This document shows, in pieces, positions 16,625 to 26,153 of a DNA stretch of 64,000 bases (its first letter is position 1; each line of letters begins with the position of its first letter). The translations under genes were made by a program, and so were the position numbers. This DNA comes from Paenibacillus sp. (GTDB lineage Bacteria; Bacillota; Bacilli; Paenibacillales; NBRC-103111), in NCBI GenBank assembly GCA_031180825.1, contig JAPSLM010000002.1:310001-374000 (forward strand), read 5' to 3'. The notes beneath the pieces are model-generated. The model made no database searches, was not told where the DNA came from, and was given only the letters and a program-made list of their open reading frames with translations.

Positions 16625-17665
16625 ATGGGTTATTCTCAATCTGTTCAGGCCTTGTTCGAACCGTTCGCAACCGGAAAAATAACTTTGCCTAATCGTATCG
16701 TGATGGCGCCGATGACCCGGCAGTTTTCCCCGGACGGCGTGCCGGGTTCGGATGTGGCCGCTTATTACCGCCGCAGAGCCGAAAACGGTGTCGGGCTTAT
16801 CGTAACGGAAGGTACGGTGATCGATCATCCGGATTCGTCCAATCAGGCCAACGTACCGCATTTGTATGGGGAAGCCGCATTAAACGGTTGGGCAAACGTA
16901 GTGACTGAGGTACATGGAGCGGGCGGACGGATTATACCGCAGATTTGGCATATGGGTGCGCGAGGCCATGTAGGCGATTATTCGGCATCGGACATCGCCG
17001 CAATCGTCCAAGCCTTCGCACAGGCGGCATTCGAAGCCAAGCGGCTAGGCTTCGACGGCATCGAGCTCCACGGTGCGCATGGTTATTTGATCGACCAATT
17101 TTTCTGGGAGAATACCAACACGCGAACCGACAGCTATGGCGGCGATATGCTTGCGCGCACCCGCTTTGCGGTGGAGGTTATCGAAGCTTGCCGCCGTGCC
17201 GTCGGACCGGAATTCCCCATCGTGCTGCGTTACTCGCAATGGAAGGCGAGTGACTATACAGCGAAATTGGCTGAAACGCCGGCGCTGCTGGAACAGTTCT
17301 TGGCGCCCTTGGTCGATGCGGGCGTTGATATTTTCCACTGCTCGACGCGCCGTTTCTGGGAGCCGGAGTTCGAAGGCTCCGATCTGAATCTTGCCGGATG
17401 GACAAAAAAGCTGACAGGGAAACCGACGATTACGGTTGGATCGGTTGGGCTGGATAGCGACTTTATGAGTCTGTTTACCGAAGGAAAGGGAGCCGGCAAT
17501 ACCAAGATCGACGGGTTAATCGACAGGCTGGAACGTCAGGAATTTGATCTGGTAGCCGTAGGTCGGGCATTATTGGTGGACCCGCTTTGGGCAAACAAGA
17601 TTCGCGAGGGCCGAACGGCCGAATTGATACCCTTTACGTCCGAGGCAGTGAAAACACTTTATTAA
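16625..17665 (+). CDS. NADH:flavin oxidoreductase, Old Yellow Enzyme family
   Basis: A 346-residue FMN-binding TIM barrel. LFEPFATGKITLPNRIVMAP at the start, GVGLIVTEGTVIDHP, FDGIELHGAHGYLIDQFFWE (the His-x-x-His-like active-site strand) and VGRALLVDPLWANKI near the end are diagnostic. GGAGG lies 8 nt before ATG 16625, so this start is preferred over TTG 16613. It reduces activated C=C bonds of enones and similar electrophiles with NAD(P)H. The operator upstream suggests induction by an electrophile, now perhaps constitutive because the TetR gene is broken. Confidence 0.93.
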   Translation: MGYSQSVQALFEPFATGKITLPNRIVMAPMTRQFSPDGVPGSDVAAYYRRRAENGVGLIVTEGTVIDHPDSSNQANVPHLYGEAALNGWANVVTEVHGAGGRIIPQIWHMGARGHVGDYSASDIAAIVQAFAQAAFEAKRLGFDGIELHGAHGYLIDQFFWENTNTRTDSYGGDMLARTRFAVEVIEACRRAVGPEFPIVLRYSQWKASDYTAKLAETPALLEQFLAPLVDAGVDIFHCSTRRFWEPEFEGSDLNLAGWTKKLTGKPTITVGSVGLDSDFMSLFTEGKGAGNTKIDGLIDRLERQEFDLVAVGRALLVDPLWANKIREGRTAELIPFTSEAVKTLY

Positions 17666-17691
17666 GTACCCGTTACTGTGACGTAGCAAAA

Positions 17692-17736
17692 AACGGCAAT
17701 CCGAAGGAGGCGGTGCTTCCCGGATTGCCGTTCTTA
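17692..17736. terminator. Terminator between convergent genes
   Basis: AACGGCAATCCG (17692-17703) and CGGATTGCCGTT (17721-17732) form a perfect 12-bp stem shared by the OYE gene and the convergent XRE-cupin gene. Confidence 0.85.
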
Positions 17737-17750
17737 GGTTTGCTGCGGGA

Positions 17751-18311
17751 TCAAGAAGGATAAAGGATGATGTTATGGTACATCGTCTTTTGATCCGTTT
17801 TATTGGTATAAATATGGCTTTGATCCGCCGTAAACCGAAGCGCGTCCCCCACCTTCAGCGTATAGGTCTTCTGCTGGATCGTGATGTCCAGCTCCCCCTG
17901 CATCATCAAAATGTACTCTTCGATCCCCTCGTTATGCGGCTCCGAAATATGGGTGCAGTTCGCTTCCATTTCGACCGTGTAAATTTCAAAGCGCTTCTGC
18001 TGGTCGAATGGAACGAGCGGGAACGCCCGGTACCGGCCCTCTTCCTCCACAAAAGGCTCCAAATTCTCAAAGCGGAAATGCGTCACCTTGGCCGGCTCTT
18101 CTTCAATCAGCGACGTAAACGAGATGCGCAGCCCGTTCACGATTTTCCACAGAATCGAGATCGTCGGGTTCGAATCGCCGCGTTCGATTTGTCCGAGCAT
18201 CGCTTTGCTGACCCCCGTCAGCTCCGCGACTTGGTCGAGGCTCAGCGAGCGGGCTTTGCGGATGGCCTGAAGGCTTTTGCCGATTTTCTTATGAATTTGT
18301 TCGTGCTCCAT
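17751..18311 (-). CDS. XRE-family regulator with C-terminal cupin domain
   Basis: A 186-residue regulator. Residues 8-62 form a Cro/C1-type helix-turn-helix (LDQVAELTGVSKAMLGQIER, then GDSNPTISILWKI). Residues about 105-180 form a small cupin barrel with EPHNEGIEEYILMMQGELDI and GDALRFTADQSHIY. The start at ATG 18311 is chosen because GGGAGGATATC precedes it; the longer open frame upstream lacks a ribosome site. Divergent from tdh-kbl, so it probably controls threonine catabolism or senses a related metabolite (inference). Confidence 0.88.
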   Translation of the reverse strand: MEHEQIHKKIGKSLQAIRKARSLSLDQVAELTGVSKAMLGQIERGDSNPTISILWKIVNGLRISFTSLIEEEPAKVTHFRFENLEPFVEEEGRYRAFPLVPFDQQKRFEIYTVEMEANCTHISEPHNEGIEEYILMMQGELDITIQQKTYTLKVGDALRFTADQSHIYTNKTDQKTMYHNIILYPS

Positions 18312-18428
18312 GATATCCTCCCATGCTGCTTTACTCTCTCCATTATAAACGAACGGCGGTCGCGCACAACGTTTCTGCAGGGACTTGCCGGCGGGAAGAA
18401 AAAATTTTTGCAAGGCGCCGCTTAAATC

Positions 18429-18450
18429 TATGTACAATATCACGTACATA
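18429..18450. promoter_or_regulatory. Inverted repeat in the divergent tdh promoter region
   Basis: TATGTAC (18429-18435) and GTACATA (18444-18450), spacer of 8 nt, overlapping AT-rich promoter-like DNA with TATAATATAAT beside it. It is a candidate site for the XRE-cupin regulator. Confidence 0.45.
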
Positions 18451-18526
18451 TGTATAATATAATGTAAGTACACCATAGCGCACAATGGTTTATTATATTA
18501 TACAACATCAGGCGGAGGGATGCACG

Positions 18527-19633
18527 ATGGGAGCAACAATGATAGGGCTTGTGAAGGAAAAGCGGGCGTTCGGCGCGGTACTGAAGGAGGTTCCCGTTCC
18601 GGTGTGCGGTCCCGATGAAGTGCTGGTCCGCGTGAAAACGACTTCAATCTGCGGTACGGATTTACATATTTACCAATGGGACGCCTGGGCGGAGCAAACG
18701 GTGGTCACGCCTAACGTATTCGGTCATGAATTCGCCGGTGTCGTAGAAGCCGTAGGCAGCCGGGTCACGAACGTGAAGCCCGGGGACCGCATCTCGGCGG
18801 AGGGGCATATCGTCTGCGGCGTCTGCAAGTCCTGCCGGACCGGCAACGCGCACGTCTGCCCGAACACGAGAAGCTTCGGCATTACGGCGCCGGGCTGCTT
18901 CGCCGACTACGCGGTCGTTAAAGCGACCAACGTGATTCACAACGATCCGCAGCTGCCGTTCGAGCTCGCCTGTCTGCAGGACCCGCTGGGCAACGCCGTA
19001 CAGACGGTGCTTTCCGGCGATATCGTCGGCAAGTCGGTGGCCGTCATCGGCACCGGACCGATCGGCTTGATGGCGGTAGCGGTCGCCAAAGCGTGCGGAG
19101 CGGGCACGGTGATGGCGGTAGACGTAAACGCTTACCGCTTGGGACTGGCCCGCACGATGGGAGCGGACGTGACAATCAACAGCAAGGAGACGTCCATGGT
19201 GCAGGCGATTATGGAGCATACCGGCGGGGAAGGGGCCGAGGTGCTGCTGGAAATGTCCGGCCACCCGGACGCGATCCGCGGCGGATTCGAAGCGGCGGCT
19301 CCAGCGGCCCGCGTCTCGCTGCTGGGCATTCCGACCCGGGAGGTTTCGCTCGATCTGTCGCGGCATATTATTTTCAAGGGGCTTCGCGTGGAGGGTATCA
19401 CCGGCCGGCGCATGTACCAGACCTGGTACCAGCTCAAGGGCTTGCTCGACCGGGCCCGGATCGATCTGAAGCCGCTTATCTCGCACACGTTTACACTGGA
19501 TCAGTACGAGGAAGCTTTTGCGCTCGCGGCTTCCGGACAATGCGGCAAAATCGTATTTTATCACGACACGAATACACAATCTACCAATAAGGGGGAGCTA
19601 GTTCATGGCCAATTGGAACTCACTGCGGGATGA
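18527..19633 (+). CDS. tdh: L-threonine 3-dehydrogenase
   Basis: A zinc-dependent medium-chain dehydrogenase of 368 residues. TTSICGTDLHIYQW gives the catalytic Cys and the Tdh-type continuation, GHEFAGVVEAVG follows, and the structural zinc loop CGVCKSCRTGNAHVC has four cysteines. The Rossmann motif is GTGPIGLMAVAV. Start ATG 18527 follows GCGGAGGGATGC. It oxidises L-threonine to 2-amino-3-ketobutyrate, which the next enzyme cleaves. Its last 29 bp overlap kbl in another frame, giving an unusual hydrophilic tail (QSTNKGELVHGQLELTAG). Confidence 0.94.
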   Translation: MGATMIGLVKEKRAFGAVLKEVPVPVCGPDEVLVRVKTTSICGTDLHIYQWDAWAEQTVVTPNVFGHEFAGVVEAVGSRVTNVKPGDRISAEGHIVCGVCKSCRTGNAHVCPNTRSFGITAPGCFADYAVVKATNVIHNDPQLPFELACLQDPLGNAVQTVLSGDIVGKSVAVIGTGPIGLMAVAVAKACGAGTVMAVDVNAYRLGLARTMGADVTINSKETSMVQAIMEHTGGEGAEVLLEMSGHPDAIRGGFEAAAPAARVSLLGIPTREVSLDLSRHIIFKGLRVEGITGRRMYQTWYQLKGLLDRARIDLKPLISHTFTLDQYEEAFALAASGQCGKIVFYHDTNTQSTNKGELVHGQLELTAG

Positions 19634-20783
19634 ATTGGAGCAGGCGAAGCGGGAAGGACGGTATCGTCCGATTACGGTCTGGGAGAGCCGCTCGGGTACT
19701 TGGATGACCTTGAACGGACGACGGCTGCTGCAGATGTCTTCGAACAACTATCTGGGGCTGACCGACCACCCGGACCTGAAGGAAGCGGCCATCCGGGCCA
19801 TCGAGCAGTACGGCGTCGGCAGCGGCTCGGTGCGCACCATTACGGGCACGCTCGACATTCACGATCGGCTGGAGCAGGAATTGGCCCGGTTTAAGGGAAC
19901 GGAAGCGGCGCTCGTGTTCCAATCCGGATTTACGACGAATCAAGGCGTGCTCTCGTCCATTCTCGGTCCCGACGACGTCGTGATCAGCGATGAGCTGAAC
20001 CATGCCAGCATCATCGACGGCATCCGGCTGACGAAGGCGAACCGGAAAATATTCGCGCACAAAGATATGGACCAGCTGGAAGCCGTACTCAAGGAAAGCG
20101 CAGGGTTTAAAAAACGCGTCGTGGTGACGGACGGCGTATTCAGCATGGACGGCGACATTGCCCCGCTGCCGCATATTGTGGAGCTGGCGGAGAAATACGA
20201 CGCCTTCGTCTATGTCGACGACGCCCATGCGAGCGGCGTGCTCGGCAAGTACGGCAAAGGCTCGACCGACCACTTCGGGCTGCACGGCCGGGTGCATATC
20301 CAAGTGGGCACGCTGTCCAAGGCCGTCGGCGCGGTCGGGGGCTACGTCGCATGCGATCAAGTATTGAAGGATTATCTGATTCATAAAGCGCGTCCGTTTC
20401 TGTTCAGCACGTCGCAGACGCCGGCGGTGGCGGCTACCTGCCTCGCGGCGATTCAAACGCTCAAGCAAAGCGACGAGCTGATCAAGAAGCTGTGGGCGAA
20501 CGCCTCGTATTTCCGCTCGAAGGTGCAGGCGCTCGGATTCGATACGGGCGGGAGCGAGACGCCGATCGTTCCGGTCATCGTGGGCGATCCGGCGAAAACG
20601 ATGCGCTTCTCCGACCTGCTGCTCGAGGAAGGCATTTTCGCGCAAGGCATCGTCTACCCGACGGTCGCCATGGACAAAGGCCGGGTTCGCTTTATCGTAA
20701 CCGCCGGGCATACGCAGGAGGATCTCGATTTTGCGCTGAACGCGCTGGAGCGCGCGGGCAAACAATTAGGATTGCTGGGATAA
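19605..20783 (+). CDS. kbl: Glycine C-acetyltransferase (2-amino-3-ketobutyrate CoA ligase)
   Basis: A 392-residue PLP enzyme of the alpha-oxoamine synthase family. SNNYLGLTDHPDLKEAA, GSGSVRTITGTLDIHDRLE, DDAHASGVLGKYGKG and the PLP lysine in VGTLSKAVGAVGGYV are all present. It splits 2-amino-3-ketobutyrate with CoA to glycine and acetyl-CoA. GGGGGAGC precedes its ATG inside the end of tdh, so the two are translationally linked. Confidence 0.95.
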   Translation: MANWNSLRDELEQAKREGRYRPITVWESRSGTWMTLNGRRLLQMSSNNYLGLTDHPDLKEAAIRAIEQYGVGSGSVRTITGTLDIHDRLEQELARFKGTEAALVFQSGFTTNQGVLSSILGPDDVVISDELNHASIIDGIRLTKANRKIFAHKDMDQLEAVLKESAGFKKRVVVTDGVFSMDGDIAPLPHIVELAEKYDAFVYVDDAHASGVLGKYGKGSTDHFGLHGRVHIQVGTLSKAVGAVGGYVACDQVLKDYLIHKARPFLFSTSQTPAVAATCLAAIQTLKQSDELIKKLWANASYFRSKVQALGFDTGGSETPIVPVIVGDPAKTMRFSDLLLEEGIFAQGIVYPTVAMDKGRVRFIVTAGHTQEDLDFALNALERAGKQLGLLG

Positions 20784-20795
20784 AAGGGAAGCAAC

Positions 20796-20832
20796 AAACG
20801 GCCGTCTCTCGCGAGAGAAGCGGCCGTTTGCT
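20796..20832 (+). terminator. Terminator of tdh-kbl
   Basis: AAACGGCCG (20796-20804) and CGGCCGTTT (20821-20829), with an inner CTCTCGCGAGAG palindrome. Confidence 0.8.
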
Positions 20833-20972
20833 ATTGGTAGACGGCATGGACGAATTTTGTCATCGCCGCGCGATCCTCCGGCAAAACCGCTTCGAAGTCG
20901 ATGTTAATTCCTTTGTAGTTGTTTTTCTTCACCAGATTGAGCATACCTGCGCCGAACGAATAGTTGATATCT
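20831..20972 (-). pseudogene. Glycosyl hydrolase 18 (YaaH-like) fragment
   Basis: The minus strand carries about 45 codons ending at a stop: YSFGAGMLNLVKKNNYKG, then INIDFEAVLPEDRAAMTKFV. The IDFE run matches the catalytic DxxDxDxE strand of GH18 proteins such as spore cortex hydrolases and chitinases. Both flanking parts of the barrel are missing. Confidence 0.7.
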
Positions 20973-21358
20973 TTGCAAAAAAGACATGTTAGGGCTTGAT
21001 CGCTATTATTGGAACATCCACGTATGTTAAAATTTTATAGAAAGAGCGGGGGGGTTATTCGCAGCGGTCTTTCAGGAGGAATTATACCGTCATCGCTTGC
21101 GGAAATGAAGCAGGTTCGGCGGGCAGGCACTATGGTTTGATAGGGTTTGGAAATAAAGGGAGTTGGAGTGTGCCGACGAATTCGTACGGCTGGCGGTTTT
21201 CCGTGAAACCGATGTGGATTTCCTTGTATTTACGGGTCCCAAGGCGAAGAGGATCAAGCCTTGGGAGCCCTTCAAAGACATTGAACGACTTCACGCTGCA
21301 CGGGAAGGAAATTTGAAAGTGCTTACAGCGCTGCCGCACCGGAGGCGGCCCCGGTCGT
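20973..21358. other. Stretch without a recognisable gene
   Basis: Open frames exist on both strands. The minus-strand one includes GTRKYKEIHIGFTENRQPYE, which reads like real protein but matches nothing I recognise. No ribosome site supports either. A G run lies at 21048-21054. Probably decayed coding DNA. Confidence 0.4.
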
Positions 21359-22207
21359 TTATTCGGCACGGGACCAGCCGGGATCGGATGTTTCGGCGAA
21401 AAGCCGTTCCGGAAGCTTCGCTTCCCACGCGGCGGGAGCTTCGATGCCGAGCGCCCGGATGACGACGGCCGCCGTATCGGTAATCGTCATCGTGCCCGGG
21501 AATGAAACGCCGCGCCCGATGCCCGGACCGACGCAGCCCCAAAAGATCGTCTTATCCAGCGGATGATCGCTGCCGTGATCCCGCGGGTCCGCTCCGCCGC
21601 CGCCATGGTCGGACACGACGATCAGCAAGCTGTCGTCCAGAAGTCCGGTCTGCTCGACCGCGTCGAGTATAAATCCCGTATGCTCATCCGCTTCTTCGAT
21701 CGCCCGGAGCTGCTCCGGCGTATTGTATCCGTGCCGGTGACCGGCCGCGTCCGGCAGATCCAACTGGACGTACATCAGCTTCAGCTCGGGGTGCTCCCGG
21801 ATATAAGCGGCCGCGGCCAGCGCCAGCTCGCGGTCCCGCATCGATACTTTATGGACGCCGACGGACGCTTCGATAATCCCTCCGTTAATCGGAGACCACG
21901 CGCTGAATGCTGCCAATACGGCGGCGGGATCCGCTTCGCGTACGACCCGAAAGATCGACGGATACGGCGAATCGTCCGGGTACGTACGGCTGCTTGCGAT
22001 ATCGTTGGTCAACCCGTGCTTGTCCGGCGCGACGCCATGCAGAAGCGACCCCCAGCATTGCGCGCTGATCGTCGGCGTCGCCGTCCGGGCCTGGAAGTCG
22101 AACGTTCCCATCCGGACGAGCCGGTCCAAATTCGGCGTATTCGCGGACGTAACGAAATTGCCCGCTCCGTCCCAGCCGATAATAAAGACACGAGCGATAG
22201 TATGCAT
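21359..22207 (-). CDS. Alkaline-phosphatase superfamily phosphodiesterase
   Basis: A 282-residue enzyme of the nucleotide pyrophosphatase/phosphodiesterase type. FIIGWDGAGN holds the first metal aspartate, TPTISAQCWGSLLHGVAPDK places the nucleophile region with Thr/Ser, QLDLPDAAGHRHGY gives the Asp-His metal pair, and VVSDHGGG the last metal site. GGGGAG lies 8 nt before ATG 22207, which is preferred to the longer frame. It probably hydrolyses a phosphodiester or phosphonate in the cytoplasm, as no signal peptide is present. Confidence 0.85.
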   Translation of the reverse strand: MHTIARVFIIGWDGAGNFVTSANTPNLDRLVRMGTFDFQARTATPTISAQCWGSLLHGVAPDKHGLTNDIASSRTYPDDSPYPSIFRVVREADPAAVLAAFSAWSPINGGIIEASVGVHKVSMRDRELALAAAAYIREHPELKLMYVQLDLPDAAGHRHGYNTPEQLRAIEEADEHTGFILDAVEQTGLLDDSLLIVVSDHGGGGADPRDHGSDHPLDKTIFWGCVGPGIGRGVSFPGTMTITDTAAVVIRALGIEAPAAWEAKLPERLFAETSDPGWSRAE

Positions 22208-22322
22208 GGATGTGTTCTCCCCTTTCGTTACGTTTATCATAATCCTCGCTCCGGGAAAAAGTCAAACAAATTACAACAAAACACAATGAAACACACAAAA
22301 TTCATGGAAAAGAGGAATTCCT

Positions 22323-22976
22323 ATGAACAAACACGCTTCTATTGCTGCAGCATGGACTTCATTTGTTGGCGCCATGAATCAAAAAGCCGGTCGTTTCGAC
22401 TGTTATTTAAACGGTCCGGCCTTGCCCGAGGAGATCGCCGACATCGAGCGCCAAATGGGAATGGAGCTGCCTGCGGAGCTGAAAGAGCTGTACCGGCTGA
22501 ACAATGGGCAAAATCACGAGTACGGGGTCATTTACGGTTTGGATTTTTTATCGGCGGAGGAGATGTACCGCCGATGGAGCGAATGGAAGCAGCTTATCGA
22601 ACCGGAAGGGGACGAAGGCTTGCGGGAGCTGGGAGAGTTTTGCCAATCTCACCCGGCAGGGGTTATTCGGCCCGTCTATGCGGACACCGGATGGATTCCG
22701 GTATTTTATGACGGGGCGGGCAATGCCATCGGCTTCGACATGAACCCCGGCCCGGACGGAACCCCCGGACAGATCATCAATTTCGGACGCGATGAAGAAG
22801 ACAAATATGTGCTGGCGCCCAGTCTTAACAAGTTTATTGATATGCTCGCCGGTCAGGTTGACAATCTTGAAGTGGAAATCGATGAAGAAGATGAGGACGA
22901 CGCATTCTTTTCGCTCGATAGTCATGCCATCGACGTGTTTAAAAGAGAGGCCCGCGAGAAGCTGCAAGTAAAATGA
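22323..22976 (+). CDS. SMI1/KNR4 (SUKH) family protein
   Basis: A 217-residue protein with the SUKH fold. LPEEIADIERQMGMELPAEL then YRLNNGQ begins the domain, and TGWIPVFYDGAGNAIGFDMN and then NFGRDEEDKYVLAPSLNKFI close it. A very acidic stretch (DEEDEDDAFF) lies near the C-terminus. Members act as immunity proteins for polymorphic toxins or as general partners in cell-wall processes. No toxin gene is adjacent, so the role here is open. Confidence 0.85.
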   Translation: MNKHASIAAAWTSFVGAMNQKAGRFDCYLNGPALPEEIADIERQMGMELPAELKELYRLNNGQNHEYGVIYGLDFLSAEEMYRRWSEWKQLIEPEGDEGLRELGEFCQSHPAGVIRPVYADTGWIPVFYDGAGNAIGFDMNPGPDGTPGQIINFGRDEEDKYVLAPSLNKFIDMLAGQVDNLEVEIDEEDEDDAFFSLDSHAIDVFKREAREKLQVK

Positions 22977-23107
22977 TCATTATATTTCCATAGAAGGAAT
23001 TTACAGGGATAGCGTCGAAGGATGTTATAAAGAAGGGAAAAGTAACGCAAAGCTGCAGAAAGAAAGGAGGAATGTCCGGGACCGGCATCCCGCTTCACAG
23101 GAGAGAA

Positions 23108-23140
23108 ATCAATCCAACCCCTTGGAAGGGTTGGATTGAT
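23108..23140. terminator. Bidirectional terminator between convergent genes
   Basis: ATCAATCCAACCC (23108-23120) pairs with GGGTTGGATTGAT (23128-23140), loop CTTGGAA. It separates the SUKH gene from the convergent peptidase gene. Confidence 0.8.
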
Positions 23141-23153
23141 AGGTTCCTTCAGC

Positions 23154-23846
23154 CTATTCAACGGTCAATAGCTGTTCCATGAACCCGCCGATTTCGAGCT
23201 TCCTGTCGATGAAATGGATCTCCAGGATCCAATCGCGGGGATGGCCGTTCTGATCCGGAGCTCTCATGGGTACGTGATTGTCGGGATGAATGTAGTTCTC
23301 GACTTCTTCGCCCTGGATCTGCTCGTGAGGGAATTCGCCGATGAGATGTCCCGCGTGCGGGCCTCCGAACTCCCAGCCGTATTTTGCCGCAAGCCCGCTT
23401 ACAAAAGCAAACAGCTCGCTGCCGGTAATCTGGGGTTGGGATTGGAAGAAGGCTTTCCCTTCCGCCCATGCGAGAGCGATGTCGCTCTGCAGCTTAAGTT
23501 TTTTCGGATCGTCGCCCAGTACGTAGGTCCGGCCGAAATCGGCTTCCCAGTCTTCGAAGATCGGGCCAAAGTCGAGAAACACAATATCTTCGTCGGAGAC
23601 GGTCAAGTCCGGGGGATTTTCCCGGTAAGGGTACAGCGTGTTTCTGCCGGCCCGTACGATGCGCTTGTGCCAATATTTTTTGATGCCGAACATTTGATAC
23701 GCCAGATCGTAAATTTCACGGTTGATTTGCTTTTCGGTGACGCCGCTGCGCAGCAGGCCTTTGTCTTCGATTGCTCTGAACAGTTCGGCCGCTTTCGTCT
23801 CGGCCTCCCGCAGGGACAAGTGTCGTTGGGTCAAATAAGAATTCAT
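23154..23846 (-). CDS. M24 family metallopeptidase (Xaa-Pro peptidase-like)
   Basis: A 230-residue pita-bread fold enzyme without the N-terminal creatinase domain. IVFLDFGPIFEDWEADFGRT contains the two metal aspartates, GPHAGHLIGEFPHE the histidine strand, and ILEIHFID the first glutamate. The usual second metal-binding glutamate near the C-terminus is not obvious. Its ATG overlaps the stop of the upstream HAD gene (ATGA), so the two form a coupled unit. Confidence 0.83.
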   Translation of the reverse strand: MNSYLTQRHLSLREAETKAAELFRAIEDKGLLRSGVTEKQINREIYDLAYQMFGIKKYWHKRIVRAGRNTLYPYRENPPDLTVSDEDIVFLDFGPIFEDWEADFGRTYVLGDDPKKLKLQSDIALAWAEGKAFFQSQPQITGSELFAFVSGLAAKYGWEFGGPHAGHLIGEFPHEQIQGEEVENYIHPDNHVPMRAPDQNGHPRDWILEIHFIDRKLEIGGFMEQLLTVE

Positions 23847-24594
23847 GCGCTAAGCTCCTTCAGCTTGGAAATAATATGTTGCTCCACCCGGTCGTCCATC
23901 GGAATCTGCTCTTTGGCGATACGAAGCAGAGGCGCGAATTCCCCGATGACGACGGAATGGAGGGCCCTTTCGAACAGCGGAAGATCGTTCATATCGTTGC
24001 CCAGGCAAATAAACGGCTCCAGCCCAAGACCGGTTTGCTCCAGGCCCTTCTTTTTGTTGACCTGATTCGCAGTAAGATCTAATATGCCTTCCGCCGAATG
24101 ATAATGGATCGTAACGTCCAGCCGGGAAATGATTTCGGCCAATTCATTAAACCTGCCGCACGCCAGCACGACAATTTTAACGAAAGATTCGATCCGGGTG
24201 ACATCTACGCATTCTGCAAGCTTGTTTTGGTCCAGATTCGCGAGCAGAGGATGATGCCGATGCGGTTTTAAAGCGTAGTTCAGCTTGTCGTCAATGAGAT
24301 ATTCGGCCTGATACTCATCCAGCAGGGCAACGATTTCGCGGGCCAGCTCGGCGGGAATGGCGTTGAAGTAAAGAGGCTGTCCCCGGTAATGAGCCATCGC
24401 TCCGTTCGCTCCGATGAGAAGGTGATCGTGAAACCGCTCGTCCAGAACGGGCAGCATATCGCGGTAAGGCCGCGCGGAAGCGAAGCCGATAACATGGCCG
24501 GCTTCCTCAATTCCAGCAAACAATCCAGAATGTTTTTCGAAATGGGCCGCCCTTTAAAGCAGATCGTCCCGTCCATGTCGAAAATAAAGTTCAT
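23843..24594 (-). pseudogene. HAD superfamily hydrolase (Cof type), one frameshift
   Basis: The N-terminal motif FIFDMDGTICFKGRPIS lies in one frame starting at ATG 24594. From about 24525 the protein continues in another frame with EEAGHVIGFASARPYRDML, FHDHLLIGANGAMAHYRGQ and the last motif FICLGNDMNDLPLFE. One missing base near GATTGTTTGCTGGAATTG explains the break (expected DCLAGIEEAG). All HAD motifs are otherwise intact, so this is either a recent mutation or a sequencing error. It would be a cytoplasmic sugar-phosphate or flavin phosphatase of the Cof group. Confidence 0.8.
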
Positions 24595-24699
24595 CTGTCA
24601 ATTCACCTCGCTGGCAGTCATACTACCAATCATAATGCTTTCGGATGATGGCGAAAGGGACAGAATGAATAAATTCGATGGGACAAGTCGCAAGCCGGT

Positions 24700-26102
24700 T
24701 CAAACGGGGCCGAACCAAGCCTCGGTCAACCGCCGGATGCCCGTACGAATCTCATTGCAGCTCAAGGCTCCATAACCAAGCAGTATGGTAGGATACTCGC
24801 TTGCAGGACGAAGCCAGTATCTGGATGTCCCGTAAACCTTGACGCCTTTTTCCAACGCCGACGCAAGGAGCTCCGATTCGGATTTTGTTGTTTTCACGGT
24901 CAGGAGAGCGTGCAGCCCGATATCTTTTCCCTCGACCTCCACAAAGAACGACTCGTACCGGGATATGGCTTCGAATAGAGCTTCCCGTTTCTCTTCATAG
25001 TGCTTCCGCATCTTGAGCAAATGTTTATGCCAATAACCGCCGGCTATATAGTGGGCCAAGGTCAGCTGATCGAGCCGCGAAACAGGCTGGTCGTATCCCG
25101 TACTTTCAAGCGAAATAAAGGCAGCATCGCCTTGGGAAGCACCAGATAGCTTAGATTGGCGACCGGCAGCAAAGTTTTGGAAATGCTTCCGATGTACACG
25201 ATCTTCTCGGGGGCCAGACTTTGAATGGACGGCAAATAACGATCGTCATACCTGAACTCCCATTCGTAGTCATCCTCGATGATGTATTTAACCGAATCCG
25301 CACCTGCGTGCGACCGGACCCACTGAATCAGCTGCTGCCGTTTGTCTTGAGACATCGCCAGCTTGTTTCGGAATTGCTGGGAAGGACTCACATACACCAC
25401 ATTCGCCCTGCTCTTCTCAAGCTCTTCGATCGAAATACCGTCTTCGGCCAGCGGAATCGCACGGACTTGAAAGCCATGGTTGATCAACGTATTTCTTGCC
25501 CCGTCGTAGCCGGGGTTTTCGACGCCGATGACATTCCGGTTCTTGTCCAGAAGCTGACTTAACAGGGATAAGAGCTGCCGAGGCGTAGAGCCGATAATAA
25601 TCTGCCCGGGCCCGGAAACCACGCCTCTGGATTCATACAACAGCCGGGACAGCTCGTTCCTTAACAGGTACTCTCCTTGGGAATGTCCTTCCACTTCATA
25701 CTTGCTTTGATAATGCGCGATCAGCGTGTTGCGCGCTTTGTTCCATGGATGGAACGGAAAAGCGGACAGCTCGATATTCCCGTATCGAAAGTCGATTTGG
25801 ATATCTTTGTTCAAGGCGTCGCTTGAAGCCGATCCCGGATCATGTACGAGCGTTTCGGCTTGATGAACAACCTGATAGCCTTTTTTGGGAATGGTTCGGA
25901 GGTAGCCTTCCGAGACGAGAAGCTGATACGCGGTTTCAACCGTATTTTTACTGACCTTCAGCGTGCGGGCGCAGCTTCGAATGGAAGGGAGAAATGAGCC
26001 GTACGGCAACTGCCCCAACCGGATTCCATCTTTGAAATAACCGTAAATTTGAAAAAACAAAGGCGCTTGATTCGGCAAAAGTTCTAAGGAAAGCTCACGC
26101 AT
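24700..26102 (-). pseudogene. MocR-type regulator (GntR plus aminotransferase domain), one frameshift
   Basis: The frame starting at ATG 26102 has a GntR winged helix (PLFFQIYGYFKDGIRLGQLP, then SIRSCARTLKVSKNTVETAY). A class-I aminotransferase-like domain follows with YIIEDDYEWEFRY and the PLP lysine in YIGSISKTLLP. It stops after LFRGSIS at 25062. The remaining 120 residues (LTLAHYIAGGYWHKHLLKMR, on to LTEAWFGPV) are in another frame, so two bases are missing (or one added) near 25068. MocR regulators use PLP or an amino compound as effector. It is divergent from the reductase gene at 26296. Confidence 0.85.
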
Positions 26103-26153
26103 CTTACACCCTCAACTTCGACAAATTCGTATGGATTGATGATGTTTCATTAT

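Noticed and set aside
18312..18485. N-terminal extension of the XRE-cupin regulator
   Set aside because: It would cross the divergent promoter region and lacks a ribosome site, whereas GGGAGGATATC directly precedes ATG 18311.
21130..21462. Overlapping ORFs on both strands near the phosphodiesterase gene
   Set aside because: No ribosome sites and no recognisable product; treated as decayed DNA.
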